A stretch of DNA of 64,000 nt from JBGSMF01 sp964651475 (GCA_964651475.1 CAZYXV010000014.1:52525-116524); one strand, 5' to 3'. Counted from the stretch's first letter, positions 23,498-32,540 are shown. Numbers and translations are program-made. Notes: a model not told the origin generated them from the sequence alone.

Positions 23498-24685
23498 ATG
23501 ACTTGTTTACTTTGGTACCCTGGTCACGACCTGCTCTTGAAAGACATTGTTCGTGCAGAAAACTGCTCTCTCTATGACTCGCAAGGAAAGAGATATGTTG
23601 ATCTTGAATCTGGTGTGTGGTGCACTTCGATAGGACACTGTAATCCCAGGATACTCAGCGCGATTGCCGGGCAGATGTCCCAAATTGCTCACACGGGTTA
23701 CAATTACTCGAACGAAATCGTCGAGGAGGCGGCACAAGAGGTCCTGTCTTTGCCGGGCTTTGAGGGGGGCAAGTGCGTGTTTCTTTGTTCTGGCAGCGAG
23801 GCCGTCGAATATGGCGTCCGGATCGCTCAGTGGCTGGCCAAACGACCCTTGCTGATGACCATGACCGATTCATACTTTGGCGCCTACGGATCGGCGCACA
23901 GGAAACAGGCGGACGAATGGTATTGTTTCGACTGGACAACCTGCGCGAGATGTGCGAATTCCAGCGCGTGTGATGAGCGCTGCGAGCGATGGGCAGCCAT
24001 CCCCTACGATCAAATTGGAGGCTTTTTGCTTGAGCCGGGCAGTTCTTCAGGCATGGTCCGGTTTCCGCCTGACAAGCTGATCCGCAGCATTGTCGGCGCA
24101 ATCAAGCGAGACGGCGGCCTCGTTCTCGTGAACGAGGTTACTACGGGCATTGGGCGGACTGGACAGTGGTTTGGCTACCAGCACTATGGCCTCTCGCCGG
24201 ACATTGTCGCCATGGGCAAAGGCATCGGCAACGGCTATCCGGTCAGCATAACCGCCTGCGCGCCTGGTGTTGCAGACCGCCTCGGCGGCCAGCCTATCAA
24301 GTATGCCCAATCTCACCAAAACGACCCGCTGGGGGCCGTCGTAGCGCGGGAGGTCATCCGAATCATCCAGGAGGAAGGGTTGATCGAGCGAGGCAGGAGC
24401 ATTGCAGCCACGCTCCGGGCCGGACTGGAGGAAATCCAGGCGCGCACGGGCCAGATCAAGCAAGTGCGTGGGCGGGGATTGATGGTGGCGATTGAATTAA
24501 AAGACGATGCGGAAACCTCATTCACGATCTGGGTGCATCAGGAGCTTGTGCGGCGCGGCTTTATCGTGGCGCGGCGGCCGGGCACCAGCGTGCTGCGGCT
24601 CGACCCCAGCCTGACGATTGATTGTGAGGATATCGAGGGGTTCCTGGCAACACTTGAGCTTGTGCTGGCTCAAAGAGAAAAGTGA
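23498..24685 (+). CDS. class III PLP-dependent aminotransferase with Asp-to-Asn change
   Basis: A 395-residue aminotransferase of the acetylornithine/GABA/glutamate-semialdehyde class. The PLP lysine is Lys241 in AMGKGIGNGYPVS. The motif that normally reads DEVxTGxGRTG is NEVTTGIGRTG here: the residue expected to contact the pyridine nitrogen is Asn212 (codon AAC). The stretch WTTCARCANSSACDERCERW near residue 150 is an unusual four-cysteine insert. ATG 23498 follows GGAGGA. Substrate unknown. A 7-base inverted repeat (CCAACTT, 23427-23433, with 23462-23468) lies in the gap before it. Confidence 0.88.
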   Translation: MTCLLWYPGHDLLLKDIVRAENCSLYDSQGKRYVDLESGVWCTSIGHCNPRILSAIAGQMSQIAHTGYNYSNEIVEEAAQEVLSLPGFEGGKCVFLCSGSEAVEYGVRIAQWLAKRPLLMTMTDSYFGAYGSAHRKQADEWYCFDWTTCARCANSSACDERCERWAAIPYDQIGGFLLEPGSSSGMVRFPPDKLIRSIVGAIKRDGGLVLVNEVTTGIGRTGQWFGYQHYGLSPDIVAMGKGIGNGYPVSITACAPGVADRLGGQPIKYAQSHQNDPLGAVVAREVIRIIQEEGLIERGRSIAATLRAGLEEIQARTGQIKQVRGRGLMVAIELKDDAETSFTIWVHQELVRRGFIVARRPGTSVLRLDPSLTIDCEDIEGFLATLELVLAQREK

Positions 24686-24689
24686 CCCT

Positions 24690-25562
24690 ATGATCAACGT
24701 CAATCACGTCACCAAGCAATTTGATACATGTATCGCTGTTGAGCAAGTCTCTTTCCAAATCTCGCAGGGTGAGGCATTGGGAGTGTTGGGACCGAATGGC
24801 GCGGGCAAGACCACGCTGTTCAAACTTATCGCCGGCTTTCTCTATCCAGACGCGGGCAACATCCAGCCCACCGGGCCAACCCGGCCCCGCATCGGCTTCA
24901 AGCCCGACCATCTCTTGTATCCAGGCAACATGCGCGTCAGGCAATATCTCGAGCTGGTGGCGCAGTTGAGCAATATCGAACGGCACCACATTCCACGTGA
25001 GGTAACCGAGGCGCTGGAGAGGGTCAGGCTGACAGCGGCTGCCGACAAGCGCATCAAGGAGTGTTCCAAAGGCATGCGCCAGCGGCTGGGCCTGGCCCAG
25101 GTATTGATTGGCCACCCGCCTCTCTTGCTGATTGACGAGCCTTCGAATGGCCTGGACCCGGCCGGCCAGGCCGACATCTGCCGTCTCCTCCAGGAACTAG
25201 ACGCCGATGGCTACACGATTGTCCTAAGCTCGCATCAACTTGCTGAGGTCAAGCGGGTATGCACTCACCTGATTATATTGAACCACGGCAAGATCCACTA
25301 TGAAAACAGCATGGAAAAGGCCCTGGCGCTCCGCCCGCACATCACAATCCAGGCCACAGAAGATTTGGGTGGCTTGCGGGTCCGTTTAGAGTCGCTGCAT
25401 CCTGGCGTGCACGTTGACGGGGCGCTAGTCAGGTTGGAGGATGAGGCGGTTAACGCGCGCCGGGAGGTCTTGCGCTTAATTGTGGAAGCCGGCCTGGATA
25501 TTTGCCATCTTGAGCAGCAAAGAGCGACGCTGGAAGAAATCTATGCAGAGGTCGTCCAATGA
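24690..25562 (+). CDS. ABC transporter ATP-binding protein (exporter type)
   Basis: A 290-residue ATPase resembling BcrA/CcmA-type exporters: Walker A VLGPNGAGKTTLFK, degenerate signature CSKGMRQRLGLAQVL, Walker B LLLIDEPSNGLDPAG, H-loop VLSSHQLAEV, then a C-terminal domain of about 70 residues. Its ATG lies 4 bases after the aminotransferase stop and it overlaps the permease gene. With the LytS/LytTR pair upstream it fits a regulated export or resistance module. Confidence 0.92.
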   Translation: MINVNHVTKQFDTCIAVEQVSFQISQGEALGVLGPNGAGKTTLFKLIAGFLYPDAGNIQPTGPTRPRIGFKPDHLLYPGNMRVRQYLELVAQLSNIERHHIPREVTEALERVRLTAAADKRIKECSKGMRQRLGLAQVLIGHPPLLLIDEPSNGLDPAGQADICRLLQELDADGYTIVLSSHQLAEVKRVCTHLIILNHGKIHYENSMEKALALRPHITIQATEDLGGLRVRLESLHPGVHVDGALVRLEDEAVNARREVLRLIVEAGLDICHLEQQRATLEEIYAEVVQ

Positions 25563-26284
25563 TTCAACGCATGCTTGCCCTGGCCGCTTATCTTGCGCGC
25601 AGCCTACTATTTTCACTGGCCGGTTGCCTGTACATCCTGCTGGCGCTGGCAAGCTGGTGGGTCTTTTTTCCACCCACTCAACTGACGCCACACGCCGATT
25701 ACTATATCTTACTGCTGGCAGGTCTGGGCGGCGCATTCGCTTTCCTGGTCACTTTTACCATTGCCGGCCGCGCCAACCATGCCATGCATTATCCCCTGCT
25801 GGTGCGCTTGCCCAGCCGTATCGAGTACCTGGGGGCAGTGCTGATCAGCGCGCTGGTCTTTGGCACGGCGCTGCAGCTTTTGGTGGCGATTCTAGCCATC
25901 TATCACGGCCCAACCTTTACGCTCTGGCATATTTTGATCATCCCCATCGTCTGGTTGCCCGTCAACAGCCTGTCGGCTGTGTTAGCGCTACACGCCTCCG
26001 ACCTGGTCGTTGCTGGGTGGTCGCGGATATATGTTTATGGTATTCTGCTGGCCCTGGCGATTGGGCAAAAGATAAATTATCCCCAGCCCTTTCAAACCTT
26101 GCCCATCAAGCAAGTGCTTGGCGCCCCCTTCTGGCCATTCCAGACCATCCTTGACGCTATCCGGGCAGGTTTTTTTGGCCCGCCCCAATGGCTGGCCCCG
26201 GTTGTGCTGGCGCTGTACGCAGTATTCTTGTTTGCGCTGGCAAGCGAGTGGTTCACGGCCAAAGACCTGATCTTGGCCGAGTAA
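25559..26284 (+). CDS. ABC transporter permease subunit
   Basis: A 241-residue membrane protein with six predicted helices (for example SLLFSLAGCLYILLALASWW and YLGAVLISALVFGTALQLLV) and no recognisable extracytoplasmic domain, as expected of an ABC-2-like exporter subunit. The start overlaps the ATPase stop (ATGA). Its stop lies at the edge of the palindromic element 26285-26450. Confidence 0.85.
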   Translation: MIQRMLALAAYLARSLLFSLAGCLYILLALASWWVFFPPTQLTPHADYYILLLAGLGGAFAFLVTFTIAGRANHAMHYPLLVRLPSRIEYLGAVLISALVFGTALQLLVAILAIYHGPTFTLWHILIIPIVWLPVNSLSAVLALHASDLVVAGWSRIYVYGILLALAIGQKINYPQPFQTLPIKQVLGAPFWPFQTILDAIRAGFFGPPQWLAPVVLALYAVFLFALASEWFTAKDLILAE

Positions 26285-26450
26285 GGGATGCGGAAGAAAA
26301 TAACTATCCCAATGTCGCCGCGTAGGAGCGCCTTTCCTGTCTAGCCGCTAGGCTGGCAGGCGCGGCTATCGCGCCCAGCCTGTCCTGGCCGACAGGCCGG
26401 GGAGGGCGCTCCTACGGGAATGTTGGGACAGTTTATTCTTTCCACGTCCC
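26285..26450. mobile_element. MITE-like element with about 47-bp imperfect terminal inverted repeats
   Basis: The whole gap between two convergent genes is one palindromic element. The left end GGGATGCGGAAGAAAATAAC is echoed by the right end, read backwards, as GGGACGTGGAAAGAATAAAC; both continue to a perfect inner pair GTAGGAGCGCC (26322-26332) and GGCGCTCCTAC (26405-26415). It encodes nothing. Both flanking stop codons touch its ends. Confidence 0.75.
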
Positions 26451-27277
26451 TAAAAAAACGCCTTTGGCAAGCCCAGCACAAGTTCAGCCGCCTTTTTTTC
26501 AGACGCGCTTTCCCAGCCATCCACTCCTTCCAACTCTGAAACGATCAGAAGCATTCGCACGGCAGCGCGAATGAGCAACTGGTAGAAATGCGGTATAGGC
26601 TTGAAATGTTCAAGAACTGAAATGTCTCCCTGGCGGGGACCGATCCAGTTGGCAAACATAGCAACGGCAAAATCCACCGGCGCCCAAAAGGGAGTAAAGT
26701 CAATAAACCCCGGCGGGTGCCCGGCCAGCACGCGGATGTTGTCGGCATTGAGATCGCCGTGAATCAACTGGTGCGGAAACGGCGGCAGCGGCTTGTACCT
26801 GGCATAAAGCTCATCCACCAGGCCGGCCAGCACGGGGTGAACTCGCTCTGGCCGACCATTCCAACAGTGCCGATGTGCCACTCCCCACGCAATTGTATTT
26901 TGATCCAGCAGGGGATGGTGAGAGATATGCTCAATCGCCCGGTGCAATGCCCGTATGGCCTCAATCACCTCGGGCGTATCCTTGCCACACGCCGGGCGGC
27001 CCTCTACAAAGGTCCAGGCCGCCCAACCATCTTCAAGCATCCAGTTGGCATTTTGCGCCATGATGGGGTGCGAAAGCCTAAAGCCCTTTTCCTCTAGGGG
27101 GGCCAATTCACCTGCCAGCCAGGGGGCCAACCCGAGTGAATGTTCTGTCTCTAGCGACCTGGCGTGTAACTGCTTGACCACCACCTGCCCAAACCGGTAG
27201 GCCGGTTGAGCACCGCCATACAACTCCACGGCGGGGCCTTGCAGGCCAAACATTGCTTTGACGTGTTCAGGCACCAT
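26450..27277 (-). CDS. aminoglycoside phosphotransferase (APH)-family kinase
   Basis: A 275-residue kinase-fold protein: N-lobe Lys in RFGQVVVKQLHA, hinge WAAWTFVEG, catalytic loop HQLIHGDLNADNI (His-Gly-Asp and the metal-binding Asn) and the metal Asp in PGFIDFTPF. The family includes antibiotic kinases, choline/homoserine kinases and others, so the substrate is open. GAGGTG precedes the ATG. It lies 51 bases after the toroid protein gene in the same direction. Confidence 0.88.
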   Translation of the reverse strand: MVPEHVKAMFGLQGPAVELYGGAQPAYRFGQVVVKQLHARSLETEHSLGLAPWLAGELAPLEEKGFRLSHPIMAQNANWMLEDGWAAWTFVEGRPACGKDTPEVIEAIRALHRAIEHISHHPLLDQNTIAWGVAHRHCWNGRPERVHPVLAGLVDELYARYKPLPPFPHQLIHGDLNADNIRVLAGHPPGFIDFTPFWAPVDFAVAMFANWIGPRQGDISVLEHFKPIPHFYQLLIRAAVRMLLIVSELEGVDGWESASEKKAAELVLGLPKAFF

Positions 27278-27328
27278 GTGTTTTCACCTCAAAAGACCTG
27301 GTGTCGCGTGATATGTGCACCACTTGGG

Positions 27329-28297
27329 TCACTGCATACGTTCCAGCAGCTTGATTACACGCAAGGCATCCAGTGTCAGCCACTTGTTCGGTTCGCCTGA
27401 CCGGCCAAAGTCAATGGGCGGGTCTGGCCAACTCTCATCCGCTGACCAGGTCCCATCGGGCATCTGCCTGCCCAGCAGATACTCCACGGCGGCTGCAATC
27501 TTGGGCACCTGGAATGTGTAACCAAGTCGCGCCAGGGCATCCAGCGCGCTGATGACGCCGAAACCAAAGTAGGGGTACTTGAGACTCTCCCACGTGCCCC
27601 ACGCGTCGCCGACGTGATAGCGACTCATACGCGGCTCCATCAACAAATCGCAGACCGCCGCCGCAGCCTGGGGAATTCCCGGCCGGGCCGCCAGCCAGGA
27701 GTCTAGAGCCGCAACGCGGAGAACGTCCAGCGTAGCCCGCAGGCAGCCACGACGTCCACCCTCACGACAGAACCACATCCCATCGTCTCTCTGAATCGGC
27801 ACGAGCCAGTCTATGGCCTTCCGCACGCGTAGGTCGTCGGCGTAGCCAAACTGGATCAGAAAGCGCACAATGCGCGCGTGAGTACAAACCTCCGTGTGTT
27901 CCTGCCACACTATCCCCTGGCCTGGAACTTGCTGACAGCGACAGAACGCGCCGTTCTCGCGCTGGTGCGTAAACATATAGTCGCACGCCCGCTGTACGTG
28001 TTCGTTCCTGGCCGTGAGACCCAAATCGCCCAACACGCTCAACACCCAAAAGGTGCCGCGGCCAGTCCTGGGCAGGTAATAATTCTGCTTGCCCCAGTAC
28101 CCTTCACGCTTCTGGGCCGCCAGCAGTTCAGCTACGGGTGGGAAAGCGGGAATCGCCGCCTGTGCAGCGCGCACTTGCGCATCGTCGCGGGGACGATTGA
28201 GGATATCAATCAATGCCCGGTAGCGCACTGGGGGATTTTCTGGCTCCAGAAGCCAGGGAAGTGGATCGCCCTTTAAAGAATCGAATCGCCTCTTCAT
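27329..28297 (-). CDS. prenyltransferase/squalene-cyclase-like alpha-alpha toroid protein
   Basis: A 322-residue protein built from helical repeats, beginning DPLPWLLEPENPPVRYRALI and with repeated 'QRDDGMW' and 'QMPDGTW' motifs like the QW repeats of terpene cyclases and prenyltransferase beta subunits. The acidic DxDD catalytic motif of cyclases is not seen; Cys/His residues (EVCTHARIVR, WFCREGGRRGC) could bind zinc. GGAGG precedes the ATG at 28297. Such proteins are common in Chloroflexota and their role is unknown. Confidence 0.8.
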   Translation of the reverse strand: MKRRFDSLKGDPLPWLLEPENPPVRYRALIDILNRPRDDAQVRAAQAAIPAFPPVAELLAAQKREGYWGKQNYYLPRTGRGTFWVLSVLGDLGLTARNEHVQRACDYMFTHQRENGAFCRCQQVPGQGIVWQEHTEVCTHARIVRFLIQFGYADDLRVRKAIDWLVPIQRDDGMWFCREGGRRGCLRATLDVLRVAALDSWLAARPGIPQAAAAVCDLLMEPRMSRYHVGDAWGTWESLKYPYFGFGVISALDALARLGYTFQVPKIAAAVEYLLGRQMPDGTWSADESWPDPPIDFGRSGEPNKWLTLDALRVIKLLERMQ

Positions 28298-28389
28298 CGC
28301 CTCCACCTTTCGCCCCAACTCGTTGAATGAAATCCACGGCAAGGTAGCCGCCCCGAGCGGGTCCGGCGAGCGCAAAAAATCATTTTGCT

Positions 28390-28454
28390 CTAGCAGCCTG
28401 TCGGGGAAGCTGAAGCGCGCACTACAAACGAGTTTCTCTCCGACAGGCTGCTAG
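28390..28454. repeat. palindromic repeat CTAGCAGCCTGTCGG, copy 1
   Basis: CTAGCAGCCTGTCGG (28390-28404) and its exact complement (28440-28454) enclose 35 bases. On the minus strand the repeat begins with TAG, which is the stop codon of the glycosyltransferase gene, and after the second arm runs into a T-rich stretch, so it probably also terminates transcription. A related copy lies at 40191-40284. Confidence 0.82.
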
Positions 28455-29770
28455 GATTGGGGCAGCGCGTGCAAAACGCCGCTCGTTACAAGCGAATACA
28501 CCTCCAGTATTCGCTCGGCGATCCGCCCCCAACTGTATTGTTGCGCGTACGCCACGGCCTGGTCCGAAAGCTGCGCACGCAACGCGCAATCTCGCATCAC
28601 TTTTTTCAGCGCCTGAGAAAGCGCCAGCGGATCCCCGTTAGGCACGCGAAAGCCCGTGACGCCATCCCGCACCAGGTACGAAAGCCCCCCCACGTCCGAC
28701 GCCACCACCGGCGTGCCGCACGCCATCGCCTCCAGGGCCACCATCCCAAACGACTCATAGTGCGAAGGCATCACCACCACATCGGCCGCCGAATAATAGT
28801 AATTGAGCGTGTCTTGCTCGCGCGCGCCCAAGAATGTGACCAGCCCCCTCAATCCCAATTGTTCGCGCAGCACTTTGAGCCGCGCCATCTCGGCGTTGTC
28901 GTTTGAGCAGGGATTGCCGCCAATAATCGCCACACTTAACTGATCCGCGCATATCTGATCCTGCTGGACGCACAGCGCAATCGCGCGCAGCAGCGTGTCA
29001 ATGCCCTTGAGCGGCTCGATGCGCCCCACGTACAGAATCAAGCCGGTGCACGGCGGCGCTCCAATCGCCTGCCGGGCCAATTTAAACGGGATGGGATGAA
29101 AGCGATGCACGTCCACGCCCGGCGAAACGACGCTGATGCGCGCCGGGTCGGCTGCATAAAACTCGATCAACTGAGCCTGTTCTACCGGCGTGGCAGCGAT
29201 AACGCGGTCGGCCTGCGCCACGACGTGCGCCTCCATTTCAAGGCGCAATGGAGGCTCGCGTTCGGCATCGCTTTGCGCGATGAGATTCTTCATGTGGCCC
29301 AGCGTGTGAAACATCTGCACCACTGGCGCGTCCCACGCAACGCGCAACTGCTCGGCCACCAACCCCGATAGCCAATAATGGCTGTGAATCGCGTCGTACG
29401 TCGCGCCTTCGCGCCGGGCGAATTGCAGCACGCCCTCGGTAAACTCGGGCAAATGATTGTAAACCAGCCGCTTGTCGTAAGGCTCTTCGGGGCCAGCCGG
29501 CACGTGGACTACCCGGCCGCGCAAACCCAGCCGGTGCATCACGTGCGGCAAGTGCGGGTTCTGCGAGCGCGTGAACACGTCCACCTGGATGCTGCGCCGG
29601 TCGAGTTCGCGGCCCAGGTCTCGGACGTACACGTTCATGCCGCCGGTTTCTTTGCCGCCCAACATCGCCAGCGGGCAGGTGTGGACCGAAATCATGGCCA
29701 CGCGCTGCACCGGGCCAGAAGGCGCAAAGCGATCGTCGCAAATAACCTGTGTAAAAGATGGCCTAATCAC
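28451..29770 (-). CDS. GT4-family glycosyltransferase
   Basis: A 439-residue GT-B enzyme close to MshA and sucrose-phosphate-synthase-like transferases. The acceptor lobe has KETGGMNVYVRDLGREL and IHSHYWLSGLVAEQL; the nucleotide-sugar lobe has LYVGRIEPLKGIDTLL and the EX7E motif region PSHYESFGMVALEAMACGTP. GTG start, 3 bases after the acyltransferase stop, so the two are coupled. It likely glycosylates a small molecule or cell-envelope component. Confidence 0.93.
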   Translation of the reverse strand: MIRPSFTQVICDDRFAPSGPVQRVAMISVHTCPLAMLGGKETGGMNVYVRDLGRELDRRSIQVDVFTRSQNPHLPHVMHRLGLRGRVVHVPAGPEEPYDKRLVYNHLPEFTEGVLQFARREGATYDAIHSHYWLSGLVAEQLRVAWDAPVVQMFHTLGHMKNLIAQSDAEREPPLRLEMEAHVVAQADRVIAATPVEQAQLIEFYAADPARISVVSPGVDVHRFHPIPFKLARQAIGAPPCTGLILYVGRIEPLKGIDTLLRAIALCVQQDQICADQLSVAIIGGNPCSNDNAEMARLKVLREQLGLRGLVTFLGAREQDTLNYYYSAADVVVMPSHYESFGMVALEAMACGTPVVASDVGGLSYLVRDGVTGFRVPNGDPLALSQALKKVMRDCALRAQLSDQAVAYAQQYSWGRIAERILEVYSLVTSGVLHALPQS

Positions 29771-29773
29771 GTA

Positions 29774-30787
29774 TCACCGCTTTTCGCGCTGGATGCTCAG
29801 GCGATAAATGTGTGTATCCACGCCGCCCAGGCGATACTTGTATCCTTCGTTGCCCCTCAAAAAATCAAACGCGCTCCGTCCCTGTTCGATGGCGTGCTGA
29901 ATCGTCCAACCGGCCAGCGCGTTGCCCAACGAAAGATGACCGAATTTTTCCATGTCGAACCCCGAGTTGTACAGCATCACCTGGTTATGATAGTCAAAAT
30001 TCATATAGGCCGCCGCCTGCACGCCCTCCACCTCGGCGAACGCCAAAAGCAGCCATCCCGCGCGTTGAGCGGCGTGTGCCGCCGCGTGGAAAAAGGCTCG
30101 CATGGAACTGTCCATAAACTCGGCCTTGTCCGGGCGGCTTTTGACCAACAGCTCGATAAAAGTATCCACATCGGCATCCAGCGAGTCCTCACCGCGCGTG
30201 ATGTAATACGCGGCGCCGGATTCTTGAGCGCGGCGCATTTTGCGGCGCAGTTCGTGGCGATCCTTTTTATCCAGGCTGTCCAGGTACTCGTCCCACGTCG
30301 AGGGCAGTCGAACGATTGGGCAAACCTCTTGCACGGATTGGGATACGACATAACCGCGTGTCCGCGCCAGTTGGGGCAACATCGTAAGGCTTGGCGAAGC
30401 TTGCGGAATGTTGCACAAGCCCCACGTGTCCCAATGGGGAACATCCGGCCCGGCCAACGCATCGAGCAGCGTCTCGTACACTGGCATCTCGCAGCCGCGC
30501 GCGACGAGCACATCCAGGTAATCCGAAACGTCAACGCAGCCCACCGTGTTCAAACTAAAGTGGGTGATCTCGTCCAGCCGAAAAAGCGGCGCCAAACCCA
30601 CCAGTTGCCCATCGTCGGCGTGCACCGCCACCAGTAACAGGTCCCCCTCCCCCAGGTGTTGCCACCACGTTTGCTGCCACTCCAGGCGCAAAAAGGGAAC
30701 GTCCGTCCAACTGCGCGCCAACAGGTCGTTCCACTCTGCGCTCAAACTATCGAATCCTTCTGGGGTATTGTAAATTTTCGTTTTCAC
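29774..30787 (-). CDS. BioF2/FemAB-like GNAT acyltransferase
   Basis: A 337-residue protein with two GNAT-like halves: N-terminal FLRLEWQQTWWQHL and LVGLAPLFRLDE, C-terminal RDGWLL-type region AGWLLLAFAEVEGVQAAAYM followed by LYNSGFDMEKFGHLSLGNAL and DFLRGNEGYKYRLG. This is the Acetyltransf_6 (BioF2-like) family, linked to envelope polysaccharide or aminoacyl transfer. GTG start; first gene of an operon with the GT4 gene. A TAGAAT -10 candidate lies about 90 bases upstream. Confidence 0.86.
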   Translation of the reverse strand: MKTKIYNTPEGFDSLSAEWNDLLARSWTDVPFLRLEWQQTWWQHLGEGDLLLVAVHADDGQLVGLAPLFRLDEITHFSLNTVGCVDVSDYLDVLVARGCEMPVYETLLDALAGPDVPHWDTWGLCNIPQASPSLTMLPQLARTRGYVVSQSVQEVCPIVRLPSTWDEYLDSLDKKDRHELRRKMRRAQESGAAYYITRGEDSLDADVDTFIELLVKSRPDKAEFMDSSMRAFFHAAAHAAQRAGWLLLAFAEVEGVQAAAYMNFDYHNQVMLYNSGFDMEKFGHLSLGNALAGWTIQHAIEQGRSAFDFLRGNEGYKYRLGGVDTHIYRLSIQREKR

Positions 30788-30814
30788 GTCGTCTGTATGT
30801 TACCTCTCACTTGT

Positions 30815-30835
30815 GGGCAGGTGCAAGACCTGCCC
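30815..30835. repeat. short palindrome GGGCAGGT/ACCTGCCC
   Basis: An 8-base perfect stem with a 5-base loop lies between the ABC-F gene and the acyltransferase gene start, in the leader of the latter. It may be a member of another small repeat family. Confidence 0.5.
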
Positions 30836-30872
30836 CTACCCCGAATGATGGTCAATAATTTCCGGCTCAATT

Positions 30873-32498
30873 CTACCACACTTGTTTGACGATGGTGCCG
30901 CGTTCAATGCGCCACAACTCGGTGGCAAACTGTTGGATAAAGTAGCGGTCGTGGACCGCCGCGATCACCGTACCCTCGAACGTCGCCAGTGCCTGCTCAA
31001 AGCAAGTGCGCGAGGGAATGTCCAGGTGATTGATCGGCTCGTCCAGCAACAACAAATTGCAGCCGCGCGCCACCAGGCACGCCAACAACAGCCGCGCCCG
31101 CTCGCCAAACGAAAGTAAGCCGGCCGGCGTAAAAACAGCGTCGCCGCTAAACAAAAAGAGGTGCAAAAAGGCGCGCAGGGCCGTCTCGGTCATGGGCGCG
31201 ATGGCGCGCAGCGTATCCAACACGTTGAGCGATGGATCGAGAGTTTCCTGCTCCTGGGCCATGTAGCCAATGCGCACGTTGGCGCCCAGCGCCAGCCGGC
31301 CCGACAGCGGCGGCAGCGCCCCGGCAATTGCCCGCAACAGCGTCGTCTTGCCGGCGCCGTTCGGTCCCACCAGCGCCACGCGCGCGCCCTGCCGCACGTA
31401 CAGGTTGAGATCGCGCAGCAACATGTGATTCCCGTATCCCACCGCCGCCTGGTCCAATACGACCACGTCGCGCCCGCTGGATGGCGCGGCGCCAAAATCG
31501 AGTTTCATCTGCCAACTGAGCTTGGGTTTTTCCACTCGCTCGTCAGATTCAAGATAATGCTCCAGTTTCTTTTCCCGCGACTTGGCCTTTTTGGCGACTT
31601 TTTTGGCAATGCGGCGCACACCCGGCTCCCTGGCAGTAGTGCTCAACTCAACTCGCAGAGAGTGTTGTTTTGTTTGGGCAATATCTTGCTTCATCCGGCG
31701 GGTCTCATATTCTTGATCACGCCACTGGCTCCACTGCCGCTCGCGCTCGGCCAGCTTTTGCTCCACGTAACCCGTATAGTTGCCGGCGTACTCGCGAACA
31801 GTGTGCGTAAAGGGGTCGAGATCCAAAATGCGCGTCACCGCCCGGTCCAGAAATGTGCGGTCGTGCGAAACAACGAGCGCCGCGCCCCGGAAATCACGCA
31901 GCCACTGCTCCAGCCATTCGAGCATCGCCACGTCTAGATGATTGGTCGGCTCGTCGAGCAGCAGCACGCGGGGATTGGAAAGCAGCACGCCCGCCAACGC
32001 CAGCCGGGTCTTTTGCCCGCCGCTGAGCAAAGCGACGCGCGTATCGGAAGGAACGTCCGCCAGCCCCAGCGCCGCCAGAACGCTTGGGGCGCGCCCCGCT
32101 TCGGAACACGCCGCCGAAAGATGCGCCAGCGCCGCGTCGTACTCTTGCTGGAGAGATTCTTGCGCAGGCGCGCGGGCCAGCGCCTCGGCCAAATGCTCCA
32201 CCCGAACACTGAGCGCGGGCACATCATCACGCCAGCGATGGAGATACTCGTCCAGTGTTTCGTCGGAGCGGAACGACAACCCTTGCGGCAAATACCCCAC
32301 GCGCAGGTCAGGCGGAGCCCACTGCACCGCGCCGGAATCGGGCCGATCTATCCCGGCCAGGATGCGCAGCAGCGTCGTCTTGCCGCATCCATTGGGGCCA
32401 ACCAAGCCTATCCGCTCGCCGGCGTTGAGGTTAAACGAGACGGCATCGAGAACTGTCTCGACGCCAAAAGATTTGGAGATATGGTGAACTGTAAGCAT
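30873..32498 (-). CDS. ABC-F ATPase (probable ribosome-protection/antibiotic resistance type)
   Basis: A 541-residue protein with two ATPase domains and no membrane segments. Domain 1: Walker A LVGPNGCGKTTLLR, signature LSGGQKTRLAL, Walker B RVLLLDEPTNHLD. Domain 2: LVGPNGAGKTTLLR, LSFGERARLLLA, LLLLDEPINHLD. The interdomain linker (about residues 240-330) is long and basic (RRIAKKVAKKAKSREKKLE), as in ARE proteins that displace drugs from the ribosome. The leader (leader peptide plus terminator, separate entries) strongly supports an antibiotic-inducible resistance role. The signature Gly of domain 2 is conserved as SFGE. Confidence 0.9.
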   Translation of the reverse strand: MLTVHHISKSFGVETVLDAVSFNLNAGERIGLVGPNGCGKTTLLRILAGIDRPDSGAVQWAPPDLRVGYLPQGLSFRSDETLDEYLHRWRDDVPALSVRVEHLAEALARAPAQESLQQEYDAALAHLSAACSEAGRAPSVLAALGLADVPSDTRVALLSGGQKTRLALAGVLLSNPRVLLLDEPTNHLDVAMLEWLEQWLRDFRGAALVVSHDRTFLDRAVTRILDLDPFTHTVREYAGNYTGYVEQKLAERERQWSQWRDQEYETRRMKQDIAQTKQHSLRVELSTTAREPGVRRIAKKVAKKAKSREKKLEHYLESDERVEKPKLSWQMKLDFGAAPSSGRDVVVLDQAAVGYGNHMLLRDLNLYVRQGARVALVGPNGAGKTTLLRAIAGALPPLSGRLALGANVRIGYMAQEQETLDPSLNVLDTLRAIAPMTETALRAFLHLFLFSGDAVFTPAGLLSFGERARLLLACLVARGCNLLLLDEPINHLDIPSRTCFEQALATFEGTVIAAVHDRYFIQQFATELWRIERGTIVKQVW

Positions 32499-32511
32499 GA
32501 CACAACCTGTA

Positions 32512-32540
32512 AATAAAAAGCCGAAGGCAGCGGCCCCCGG
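32512..32540 (-). terminator. intrinsic terminator / attenuator before the ABC-F gene
   Basis: On the minus strand CCGGGGG pairs with CCTTCGG (two G-U pairs) around CCGCTG and is followed by CTTTTTATTT, an intrinsic terminator ending 13 bases before the ABC-F start. Upstream, CCTGGC and GCCAGG (within 32551-32569) form a further stem. Ribosome stalling at the leader peptide would plausibly favour read-through. Confidence 0.75.

Noticed and set aside
18906..28297. Lantibiotic or bacteriocin biosynthesis cluster
   Set aside because: Exporter, LytTR pair, CPBP-like and toroid proteins are suggestive, but no precursor peptide or LanB/LanM enzyme was found and the toroid lacks the LanC zinc pattern.
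29378..30637. Long plus-strand open frame of 419 codons
   Set aside because: It is antisense to the glycosyltransferase and acyltransferase genes, whose motifs are clear; the opposite frame is an artefact of GC-rich codon use.
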